Part shown: positions 6,982 through 14,567 of the stretch, in pieces
Numbering within the stretch: position 1 is the stretch's first letter
How the letters are laid out: each line of letters opens with the position of its first letter
DNA from: AVCC01 sp039920865
GTDB lineage: Bacteria > Pseudomonadota > Gammaproteobacteria > Burkholderiales > Burkholderiaceae_D
Assembly: GCA_039920865.1 (NCBI GenBank)
Contig: JBDSCZ010000289.1
Location: 1-25,803 of the forward strand
Direction of reading: 5' to 3'
Length of the DNA stretch: 25,803 bases
The notes under the pieces: model-generated
The model's input: the letters and a program-made list of their open reading frames with translations, nothing else
Databases searched by the model: none
What the model was told of the DNA's origin: nothing
Program-made: the position numbers and the translations under genes

Positions 6982-7761
6982 ATGAGCGATGGGAAACACG
7001 GCGTTCAGTCACTTGAAATCGGCATGGGGATCGTGCGTGCCATGGTTACCGGGCAACGCTCCATGATGCTCAAGGACATTGCTGCGGCAGCCGACATGCC
7101 TGCCTCCAAGGCACATCGCTATCTGGTCAGCCTGATTCGCGCTGGATTAGTCGAGCAGGATTCCATGACTTCGCGCTACAACCTGGGTTCGTTTGCCCTC
7201 AACATCGGCCTGGTCGCGATTGACCGCCTCGACCGGGTTCGACTCGGACTCTCAGCCATTGCCGAATTGCGCGACGCCATCAATGAAACCACAGCCCTGG
7301 CCGTTTGGGGCGAGACCGGCCCGGTCATCGTGCGCTGGGAACGACCACGACGGCCGATTACGGTCAACGTCGTCACTGGGACAGCATTAAGCTTGCTAAC
7401 GACAGCCAGCGGTCGAGTTTTTGCTGCCTGGCTGCCGAAGAATTTTGTGGATCCGTTGATTTCCAATGAACTGAAATCAAAAACACGGTCCGAGCTCAAA
7501 ACCCGAAACGACGTCGAAACCATGCTGGAAAATGTGCGCGCAGAAGGGTTTGCCGCTATCACCGGCCACTATATGGTCAAGGGCGTCGAGGCAGTCGCCG
7601 CCCCCGTTTTCAACTTTAAGAATGAAATTACGATGGCCGTGGTGGTGGTGGGTGTGGCGGGCATGATCGATATGAATCAAAGCGGTCTGGTCATCACAGA
7701 ACTCAAACGCTCGGCCAAGGAACTCTCCCTGAGCCTGGGAGCAACGCGCGAACAGGCATAA
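6982..7761 (+). CDS. IclR-family transcriptional regulator
   Basis: A 259-residue regulator with an N-terminal winged helix-turn-helix (residues about 27-60, MMLKDIAAAADMPASKAHRY followed by LVSLIRAGLVEQD) and a C-terminal effector domain (LALWG-like segment TTALAVWGETGPVIVRWE, then TGTALSLLTTASGRVFAAW and the ligand-pocket strand GVEAVAAPVFNFKNEITMAVVVVG). Family members bind small acids and control aromatic or short-chain acid catabolism. AGGAAA before the ATG fixes the start. It precedes the liv operon but is separated from it by a strong terminator, so it is transcribed alone and probably regulates liv and perhaps the oxygenase operon in trans. The effector is unknown. Confidence 0.88.
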   Translation: MSDGKHGVQSLEIGMGIVRAMVTGQRSMMLKDIAAAADMPASKAHRYLVSLIRAGLVEQDSMTSRYNLGSFALNIGLVAIDRLDRVRLGLSAIAELRDAINETTALAVWGETGPVIVRWERPRRPITVNVVTGTALSLLTTASGRVFAAWLPKNFVDPLISNELKSKTRSELKTRNDVETMLENVRAEGFAAITGHYMVKGVEAVAAPVFNFKNEITMAVVVVGVAGMIDMNQSGLVITELKRSAKELSLSLGATREQA

Positions 7762-7773
7762 CAAGCCCCACAG

Positions 7774-7818
7774 AAAACAGAATAATTGATACGAAAATAT
7801 TAATTGTTCTGTTTTTTT
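7774..7818 (+). terminator. Intrinsic terminator after the IclR-family gene
   Basis: An 18-bp stem (7774-7791 with 7798-7815; two G-U pairs, otherwise fully paired) closed by the loop CGAAAA and followed by T at 7812-7818. It starts 13 bases after the iclR stop. The stem is AT-rich, so strength is uncertain. Its loop-proximal TGATAC (7787-7792) and a GTATCA just after it (7819-7824) form a further inverted pair that may double as a binding site. Confidence 0.72.
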
Positions 7819-7826
7819 GTATCATT
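7816..7826 (+). repeat. TTTGTATCATT string before livH
   Basis: Exact copy of the left 11 bases of the oxygenase-promoter string at 2734-2744. It lies 6 bases upstream of the candidate -35 element of the liv promoter, a usual position for an activator site. Confidence 0.35.
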
Positions 7827-7831
7827 TTATA

Positions 7832-7860
7832 TTGACAGAATTCATTCCGCATTTCAGAAT
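7832..7860 (+). promoter_or_regulatory. Candidate sigma-70 promoter of the liv operon
   Basis: A perfect -35 TTGACA (7832-7837), a 17-base spacer, and CAGAAT (7855-7860, 4 of 6 consensus bases). It stands between the iclR terminator and the first ORF of the liv operon, leaving a leader of about 60 bases. Confidence 0.5.
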
Positions 7861-7925
7861 ACATACACAATAAAAGTAAAAAATGGGCAGACAGCCCCTT
7901 CATTGAAGCGACCAGGAGACTAAAA

Positions 7926-7982
7926 ATGCCCAAGCATTCGATCAACACCCCGGCTTTCGCCAAAGCAGGAAGGGAAGCCTGA
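7926..7982 (+). CDS. 18-residue leader ORF coupled to livH
   Basis: A short frame, MPKHSINTPAFAKAGREA, with a good SD (AGGAG at 7914-7918, 7 bases from the ATG). Its stop shares one base with the livH start (TGATG at 7980-7984). This is the geometry of a translationally coupled leader: ribosomes ending here can restart on livH. The peptide has no signal sequence, no membrane segment and no run of one regulatory amino acid, so classical attenuation is not evident. It could also be a non-functional accident; conservation in relatives would decide. Confidence 0.45.
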   Translation: MPKHSINTPAFAKAGREA

Positions 7983-8857
7983 TGCTTGCCCAGTTCCTGC
8001 AATTTCTTTTTTCCGGCATTACGGTTGGCGCTATCTATGCCCTATCTGCCCTGGGCTTCACACTGATCTACAACGCCAGCAACGTGATCAACTTTGCCCA
8101 AGGTGAATTCATCATGCTCGGCGGCATGCTGGCGGTGTTTTTTACCCAAGCCGGACTGCCTTTGCCGGCAGCGCTGCTGCTGGCGATTCTGTTGCCCGCC
8201 GTGGTCGGCGTTCTGGTGGAAAAACTGGCGATCGAGCCGGTCAAGGGCGCTGAAACAGTGACACTGATCATCATCACCATCGGCGCTTCACTCGTCATTC
8301 GCGGCTTGGTCCAGGTCTGGCTTGGCAAAGGAACGCACAGCATGCCTGCTTTTTCCGGCGATGCCCCGATTCACATACTTGGCGCCGTGCTGATGCCGCA
8401 AAGCCTCTGGGTACTGGGCGGCACCACTTTAGTCGTGATTGCCCTCTGGTATTTCTTCAATCGCACAATGCAAGGAAAAGCCATGCTCGCCACTTCCCAC
8501 AACCGGCTGGCTGCAGAACTGGTCGGCATCAATACCAATTGGGTGCTGTTCATGAGTTTTGCCATGGCGGCGGCACTCGGCGCTCTTGGAGGCATTCTGG
8601 TCACACCAATTACGCTGACCTCTTACGATGTCGGGATCATGCTCGGCCTGAAAGGCTTTGTCGCCGCAGTCGTGGGCGGATTGGGAAATGGCCTCGGCGC
8701 TGTGGTCGGCGGCCTGCTGGTCGGTATTCTCGAGGCCATGGGTGCCGGTTACATATCGTCCGCTTACAAGGATGCCATTCCATTCGTGCTGATCCTCTTC
8801 ATCCTGTTTTTCATGCCGCGCGGACTGTTTGGCGGCAAATCGACCGATCGGGTATAA
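7982..8857 (+). CDS. livH: Branched-chain/aromatic-acid ABC transporter permease LivH
   Basis: First inner-membrane permease of a HAAT-family ABC importer, 291 residues and almost wholly hydrophobic. The N terminus (QFLFSGITVGAIYALSALGFTLIYNASNVINFAQGEFIMLGG) is diagnostic for LivH, as is the C-terminal GLKGFVAAVVGGLGNGLGAVVGGLLVGILE. About eight transmembrane helices are evident. The ATG at 7982 is coupled to the 18-codon ORF and has its own purine-rich AGGAAGGGAAG upstream. livM follows after 2 bases. Near the IclR-type regulator and paa genes, the cargo is more likely an aromatic or related carboxylate than leucine; that is inference from context only. Confidence 0.9.
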   Translation: MLAQFLQFLFSGITVGAIYALSALGFTLIYNASNVINFAQGEFIMLGGMLAVFFTQAGLPLPAALLLAILLPAVVGVLVEKLAIEPVKGAETVTLIIITIGASLVIRGLVQVWLGKGTHSMPAFSGDAPIHILGAVLMPQSLWVLGGTTLVVIALWYFFNRTMQGKAMLATSHNRLAAELVGINTNWVLFMSFAMAAALGALGGILVTPITLTSYDVGIMLGLKGFVAAVVGGLGNGLGAVVGGLLVGILEAMGAGYISSAYKDAIPFVLILFILFFMPRGLFGGKSTDRV

Positions 8858-8859
8858 AC

Positions 8860-9792
8860 ATGAAAAAGAACACCTACTACGGCCTTTATCTCGTCATCGG
8901 CATCCTGCTGGTTCTGCCTTTAGTCGTGCCCAATAATTTTTACCTCGATATCGCCATCCGGATGGCGATCAATGCGGTAATTGTTCTGGGACTTAACCTG
9001 CTGATCGGTTTCGCCGGACAAATCAGTCTCGGCCACGCCGGTTTCCTGGGCATCGGCGCCTACGCCTCAGCCGTGCTGCCGACCCACTTCGGCTGGCATC
9101 CGTTGCTGGCCATGGGTGCGGGCGCCGCTGTCACTGGCCTGCTGGCCGCCTTGGTTGCGCGCCCGATCTTCAAGCTGAAGGGCCATTACCTGGCCATGGC
9201 CACCCTCGGCATCGGCATCATCATCAATATCGCCCTGCGCACCGAAGCAGCCTGGACCGGCGGACCGGACGGCATGCCGGTGCCGACGATGGGTTTGCTT
9301 GGCTTTGAACTGTCCAGCGACAAGCACTGGTACTGGGTTGTCGCCCTGCTGCTGTCGTTCAGCGTCTGGGCCTCGCTCAATCTGATCGACTCGCCTTTCG
9401 GTCGTGCGCTGCGCGCCCTGCATGGTTCCGAAGTCGCGTCCCAGGTCGTCGGGGTGGATGTGGCACGATACAAAGTGGCAATCTTTGTCATATCCGCTGT
9501 GTTCGCCAGCCTGATGGGTAGCGTGACCGCGCACTATGTCGGTTTCGTAACGCCCAATCTGGCCGATTTTTTCCACTCCATCGAACTGGTCACCATGGTC
9601 GTGATTGGCGGCATGGCCTCGGTTTACGGCTCGCTGGTCGGCGCGGTATTGCTCACAGCCCTACCGCAGGCACTGGTCGCTTTTGAGGGTTGGGAAACCG
9701 TCATCTTCGGCGCCATCCTGATGATCTGTATGATTTTCATGCCCAAGGGTCTGGTACCCACTTTGGCTGCCAGACTCGGAAAAGGAGAATAA
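8860..9792 (+). CDS. livM: Branched-chain/aromatic-acid ABC transporter permease LivM
   Basis: Second permease of the importer, 310 residues with about eight to ten membrane helices. The LivM signature LLIGFAGQISLGHAGFLGIGAYASAVL lies near residues 45-71, and the coupling region is FGRALRALHGSEVASQVVGVDVARYKVAIFVISA. The C-terminal half contains IELVTMVVIGGMASVYGSLVGAVLLTALP. I start it at the ATG at 8860 (MKKNTYYGLYLVIG), two bases after the livH stop; the frame is open further upstream but that part overlaps livH and is not membrane-like. It forms a heterodimer with LivH. Confidence 0.9.
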   Translation: MKKNTYYGLYLVIGILLVLPLVVPNNFYLDIAIRMAINAVIVLGLNLLIGFAGQISLGHAGFLGIGAYASAVLPTHFGWHPLLAMGAGAAVTGLLAALVARPIFKLKGHYLAMATLGIGIIINIALRTEAAWTGGPDGMPVPTMGLLGFELSSDKHWYWVVALLLSFSVWASLNLIDSPFGRALRALHGSEVASQVVGVDVARYKVAIFVISAVFASLMGSVTAHYVGFVTPNLADFFHSIELVTMVVIGGMASVYGSLVGAVLLTALPQALVAFEGWETVIFGAILMICMIFMPKGLVPTLAARLGKGE

Positions 9793-9794
9793 GC

Positions 9795-10556
<762 letters not shown>

Positions 10557-10570
10557 AAAAGGGGAACAAC

Positions 10571-11887
10571 ATGGAAGCACTCCGCATCATCAACGACGAA
10601 CACCGCAATCTCTGGCGCATCGCGACCACGGTCGATCTGGTGGCCGACGAAATCGAATCGGGTAGCAAGATCGACCAGCAGTTTTTCAACTCGGTGTTTG
10701 ATTACATCGAACAGTTCATCGACCGCTCGCACCACCCCAAGGAAGATGACTTTCTCTTTCGCATTCTGCGCACCCGCAGCACCGACGCCGCAGCTATCCT
10801 GGACCGCTTGCAGGCGGAACATCACAACGGACCGGAGAATCTGAAGCACCTGCGCGAACAGCTTAAAAGCGCCGCCGACGGCGAACTGAACAACGCGGAT
10901 TTCGCCGCTGCCCTGCATACCTATACCCAAGGTCTGAAAAGGCATATTGGCGTTGAAGAGAAAGATGTGCTTCCGCTGGCCCGTGAGATGCTGAACGCAG
11001 CAGACTGGGCTGAGATCGATGGCGCCTTCCTCAATAACGAAGACCCGCTTTCTGGCGAAAAGGCCAAGGCAGAATTCCGTGAACTTTTCCATCGTATCGT
11101 CAGCCTGGCCCCCGAATCCATCGGCCTGGGAGCGCAATCGGCAGGACGACTGCAGTCGAATGCCGCAGCAGACAAGATGGATGTCGTGCTCAGCGTAAGC
11201 GGCATGGAAAGTTGTTATGGGCGCATCAAGGCGCTGAAGGGCATCAGCCTCGAAGTACGCAAGGGTGAGACGGTCGCTCTGGTTGGGGCCAATGGCGCGG
11301 GCAAGACCACATTCCTGCGCACCCTGTCCGGCATACAGCCGATGAGTGCGGGCAGCATCCAGTTTTGCGGGGAAGACATCAGCAAGCTGCGCTCCGACAT
11401 GCGCATGCGTCGCGGCATCTGCCAATCGCCGGAAGGTCGGCAGGTTTTTGGGCCACTGTCGATCGAAGATAATTTGCGTTTGGGCGCTTACACGCAACCC
11501 AAGAATCAGGTTGAAGGCGCCCTTGAGATGGTCTTCTCGATGTTCCCGATCCTGAAGGAAAAGCGCAAGCTGCCAGCAGGTACATTGTCCGGCGGTCAAC
11601 AGCAGATGCTGGCAATTAGTCGGGCGCTGATGGGACGCCCGAAAATGCTGCTGCTCGACGAGCCGTCCATGGGCTTGGCGCCGCTGCTGGTGGAGGAGGT
11701 GTTTAATGTCGTCAAGACTCTCAAGGCACAGGGCATGACCATCATTCTGGTCGAGCAAAATGCCTTTGCCGCCCTGGCCATAGCTGATCGTGGCTATGTG
11801 CTGGAAACCGGCACCATCACTCTCACCGGCACAGGCCAGGAACTCATTAGCAACGAACAGGTACGCGCGGCATATCTCGGGATGTAA
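10571..11887 (+). CDS. livF: Hemerythrin (HHE) domain-LivF ATPase fusion
   Basis: A 438-residue protein: residues 1-160 are a hemerythrin-like four-helix bundle, 160-202 a linker, and 203-438 a complete LivF ATPase. Hemerythrin iron ligands visible in order are H11 (DEHRN), H54/H55 and E58 (HHPKED), H84/H85 (AEHH), H125 (KRHIG) and E129/E130. LivF motifs are GANGAGKTT (239-247), SPEGRQVF, LSGGQQQ (339-345), LLLDEPSMGLAP, the family's VEQN H-loop variant, and GYVLETG. LivF alone is about 235 residues. The frame is continuous; an internal ATG (M203) marks the old LivF start but has no clear SD. It follows livG by 14 bases. The diiron domain may make transport respond to O2, NO or iron; this is inference. 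Confidence 0.88.
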   Translation: MEALRIINDEHRNLWRIATTVDLVADEIESGSKIDQQFFNSVFDYIEQFIDRSHHPKEDDFLFRILRTRSTDAAAILDRLQAEHHNGPENLKHLREQLKSAADGELNNADFAAALHTYTQGLKRHIGVEEKDVLPLAREMLNAADWAEIDGAFLNNEDPLSGEKAKAEFRELFHRIVSLAPESIGLGAQSAGRLQSNAAADKMDVVLSVSGMESCYGRIKALKGISLEVRKGETVALVGANGAGKTTFLRTLSGIQPMSAGSIQFCGEDISKLRSDMRMRRGICQSPEGRQVFGPLSIEDNLRLGAYTQPKNQVEGALEMVFSMFPILKEKRKLPAGTLSGGQQQMLAISRALMGRPKMLLLDEPSMGLAPLLVEEVFNVVKTLKAQGMTIILVEQNAFAALAIADRGYVLETGTITLTGTGQELISNEQVRAAYLGM

Positions 11888-11923
11888 TGACTCACTAAAA
11901 ATTCAATATGGCGAACCTTGATC

Positions 11924-13423
11924 ATGGGCATTTTGAAACTACGTAACACAAGTATCGGCGTCAGGATCGGTGTCGGAATAGGTTTTCTGATAATCAGTTT
12001 CACGGCAATTATTCTTATTGCCTGCGTTCTTGCCTGGCAAAGCAAACTGAACCACCAGTCGATGGCAGCACTTCTCGCTGCGAGCGGCGCCCTCGTGATT
12101 TTGGGCGGCATTGCTACCTGGTTTCTCATCCGCAGCATTACGCAGCCACTGCATGCTGCGGTCTCGATTGCCAAGAGGGTTGCTGCAGGCGATCTTTCTT
12201 CTCGGGCAAAGGTGATTGGTCAGGATGAAGTCAGTGAACTCATCGCTGCGCTGAATGACATGAATACGAATTTGCTAAAAATTGTGACCGATGTACGAAC
12301 CGGAAGTGATGCAATTTTTTCCGCCTCTTCAGAGATTGCGACAGGCAATGCTGATCTTTCATCGCGAACCGAATCTCAAGCGAGCGCATTGGAAAAAACA
12401 GCCAGTACGATGGAACAACTCAATTCTGCAATCCGGCAAAATGCACACAATGCGCTCCAGGCAAACCAAATGGTTGCTTCCGTACAAAACACTGCCGTGA
12501 ATGGCGGCAGGGTTGTCGGACAAGTTGTTGGCACAATGGCGTCTATCAAAGAAAGTTCACGCAAGATCTCCGACATTATCGGCGTGATTGACGGCATCGC
12601 TTTCCAGACCAACATTCTGGCCTTGAATGCAGCCGTCGAGGCTGCGCGTGCGGGGGAGCAAGGCAGAGGATTTGCGGTGGTAGCTTCCGAGGTTCGAAAT
12701 CTTGCGATGCGCTCGGCGGAAGCCGCCAAGGAAATCAAGATATTGATAGGGGATTCGGTTAAAGCTGTTGAGGCCGGTGGCAAACTGGTTGATATGGCTG
12801 GCAGCACAATGGAGGAAATTGTCGAGTCGGTCAAAAATACCGTCCACGTCGTCAATGAAATCTCTGAAGCCTGTCAGGAGCAAAGCGTTGGCATTGATGA
12901 AGTTAATCGCGCAATGCTCGAAATCGACAAAATGACGCAACAGAATGCGGCTCTGGTGGAACAAGCCTCGACTGCAGCTGAAAGAATGCGCCAGCAAGCG
13001 GTAACAATGCGGCAAACCGTTAGCGCATTCAAACTTGAACAAAATCAAAATGAAGCGGAGTCAATGGTTAAGCGGGCTGTCGCATACATTAGAGCGAACG
13101 GCAAGGACAAGGCGTTTTCAGAATTCAGCAAACCTGCTGCGCAGTTCAAGAATCGCGATTTGTATATCAATGTAATTGATCTGCATGGAAATACCAAAGC
13201 GCATGGCGAAAATCCGAAATTGATAGGACGTAATTTAATCGACTTGAAGGATGCCGACGGGAAACACTTCATCAAGAGCTTCGTGCAAATTGCCCAAAGT
13301 TTCGGTCGCGGCTGGGTTGACTATCGGTGGATAAATCCAGTCACCGCTGTGATCGAATCAAAATCCACTTACATTGAAAAATTAGACGATCTTGTGATCG
13401 GATGTGGAATTTACAAGGTTTAG
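11924..13423 (+). CDS. Methyl-accepting chemotaxis protein with C-terminal Cache domain
   Basis: A 499-residue chemoreceptor. Two membrane helices (about 16-38 and 48-70) flank a loop of only about ten residues, so there is no periplasmic sensor. A HAMP domain (about 71-122) follows, then the signalling coiled coil with the conserved tip DGIAFQTNILALNAAVEAAR and GEQGRGFAVVASEVR. After it comes a domain at about 378-499 of the single-Cache type (VKRAVAYIRANGKDKAF, LYINVIDLHGNTKAHG, NLIDLKDADGKHF, GCGIYKV), which must lie in the cytoplasm. I use the ATG at 11924; no clear SD is visible. It follows livF by 36 bases and may sense the compound imported by that operon. It lacks the CheR-docking pentapeptide at the C terminus. 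Confidence 0.88.
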   Translation: MGILKLRNTSIGVRIGVGIGFLIISFTAIILIACVLAWQSKLNHQSMAALLAASGALVILGGIATWFLIRSITQPLHAAVSIAKRVAAGDLSSRAKVIGQDEVSELIAALNDMNTNLLKIVTDVRTGSDAIFSASSEIATGNADLSSRTESQASALEKTASTMEQLNSAIRQNAHNALQANQMVASVQNTAVNGGRVVGQVVGTMASIKESSRKISDIIGVIDGIAFQTNILALNAAVEAARAGEQGRGFAVVASEVRNLAMRSAEAAKEIKILIGDSVKAVEAGGKLVDMAGSTMEEIVESVKNTVHVVNEISEACQEQSVGIDEVNRAMLEIDKMTQQNAALVEQASTAAERMRQQAVTMRQTVSAFKLEQNQNEAESMVKRAVAYIRANGKDKAFSEFSKPAAQFKNRDLYINVIDLHGNTKAHGENPKLIGRNLIDLKDADGKHFIKSFVQIAQSFGRGWVDYRWINPVTAVIESKSTYIEKLDDLVIGCGIYKV

Positions 13424-13466
13424 CTATCGATACCAGTAACTGCACTACCGCTCGTATGGAAAACCC

Positions 13467-13491
13467 GCTCCAGGTCCGTCATCCCTGGAGC
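13467..13491. other. Hairpin between convergent chemoreceptor and tupA genes
   Basis: Perfect 8-bp inverted repeat GCTCCAGG/CCTGGAGC with a 9-base loop, 44 bases after the chemoreceptor stop and about 84 bases beyond the tupA stop. It lacks a T-run on either strand, so it may be a rho-dependent or processing structure rather than an intrinsic terminator. Confidence 0.4.
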
Positions 13492-13574
13492 AGGCTGTCA
13501 TCCACTGTACCGTATCGTATTGCAGCGCAGCGCATGGCAATAGCGCGGTTCTAGGGCGGAAAGTTCCAGCGTCA

Positions 13575-14393
13575 TTACTTGGTCGCCGACGGGTAAAAAA
13601 GCTGCTGCCCGTCAACCTTGAAATCGGCAATTTTCTTTTGCCCTTCGGCCGACGTGAGCCAGTTGATCAGCAGCATTGCCCCTTTGTAGTTGATCTCCTT
13701 GTACTTGGCCGGATTGACGGCAATGATGCCGTAGGGATTAAACATTTTCGGATCGCCCTGCACCGCTACGATCAGGCCTGTTTTGGCCCGATATGCGCCA
13801 TAGGTCGCGCGGTCGGTCAGCGTATACGCTTGCATCTGGGCCGCCATGGTCAGCACTTCGCCCATCCCCAGCCCGGCCGAGACGTAGGCTGAAGCCTGCG
13901 GCTTGGCGCCGGCTTCCTTCCAGTAACTGTTTTCCATTTGATCGGTGCCGGAGTTGTCGCCGCGCGAGATGAACCTGACCTTGCCATCGACGATTTTCTC
14001 CATGGCGCCGATCACGTCCTTGCTGCCGCGGATGCCGGCCGGGTCATTTTCCGGCCCGACGATCAAAAAATCGTTATACATCACGTCGCGCCGATTCACG
14101 CCGTGGCCATCCGCCACGAACTTGTCTTCTGACGCACGCGCGTGCACCAGAGTGACATCGACATCGCCGTTTTTTGCCAGCTCCAGTGCCTTGCCGGTGC
14201 CGACCGAAATCACGTGCACCTTGACATGATTACTGGCCTCGAATTGCGGCAGCAAATAGCGCAGCAAGCCGGAATTTTCGGTGCTGGTGGTGGTCGACAG
14301 CTTGATAACTTCCTGGGCGCTGGAAACACCGGAAACTCCGGTCAAGAATGGCGCAGCGGCAAGCACAAAACGTAAAGCATGGCGGTGCAACAT
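13575..14393 (-). CDS. tupA: Tungstate-type ABC transporter periplasmic binding protein TupA
   Basis: An exported oxyanion-binding protein of 272 residues. A signal peptide (MLHRHALRFVLAAAPFLTGV...SSA) is probably cut after residue 26. The mature start carries STTTSTENSGLLRYLLP (33-49), the motif typical of TupA, followed by VGTGKALELAKNGDVDVTLVHA and FISRGDNSGTDQMENSYW, which line the anion site. TupA proteins bind tungstate (some also molybdate) for molybdopterin or tungstopterin enzymes. No tupB/tupC permease or ATPase gene is adjacent: downstream is a convergent chemoreceptor and upstream is glgA. AGGAGA lies just before the ATG. A phosphate- or molybdate-binding role is a lesser alternative. 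Confidence 0.82.
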   Translation of the reverse strand: MLHRHALRFVLAAAPFLTGVSGVSSAQEVIKLSTTTSTENSGLLRYLLPQFEASNHVKVHVISVGTGKALELAKNGDVDVTLVHARASEDKFVADGHGVNRRDVMYNDFLIVGPENDPAGIRGSKDVIGAMEKIVDGKVRFISRGDNSGTDQMENSYWKEAGAKPQASAYVSAGLGMGEVLTMAAQMQAYTLTDRATYGAYRAKTGLIVAVQGDPKMFNPYGIIAVNPAKYKEINYKGAMLLINWLTSAEGQKKIADFKVDGQQLFYPSATK

Positions 14394-14420
14394 CGGATTC
14401 TCCTGGGCAGTGGTTTAGGA

Positions 14421-14448
14421 CTGAAAACGGCGCTTGCCGCTTTTTCAG
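14421..14448 (-). promoter_or_regulatory. Hairpin in the tupA leader
   Basis: CTGAAAACGGC (14421-14431) pairs with GCCG (14436-14439) and TTTTCAG (14442-14448), with a 4-base loop and a 2-base bulge. It lies 28-55 bases upstream of the tupA start and just before its SD. It could act in translation control or be the 3' structure of glgA mRNA. No T-run follows in the tupA direction. Confidence 0.4.
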
Positions 14449-14485
14449 CATCGGCAATTCGACTAATTTTAACCATCTGGCAATA

Positions 14486-14513
14486 GACAACGAACAACGG
14501 ACAACGGACAACT
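14486..14513. repeat. Four tandem heptamers (consensus GACAACG) upstream of tupA
   Basis: Units GACAACG, AACAACG, GACAACG, GACAACT follow each other without gaps between glgA and tupA. Regular 7-base spacing is not helical phasing (10-11), so slippage-generated repeats are as likely as binding sites. They sit in the presumed tupA promoter region. Confidence 0.6.
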
Positions 14514-14567
14514 TAGACCACTGGATTTATTCCAGGAAAAATACTGTACTTCGATGGTGCCGCCGGC

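Noticed and set aside
10571..11887. Hemerythrin-LivF fusion as a sequencing frameshift artefact
   Set aside because: The whole linker is in one open frame with normal codon use, and no stop or start with SD is found near the junction. Not fully excluded without other genomes.
14521..14535. CTGGA-TTTAT-TCCAG hairpin as the glgA terminator
   Set aside because: Only a 5-bp stem and, in the direction of glgA transcription, no T-run after it.
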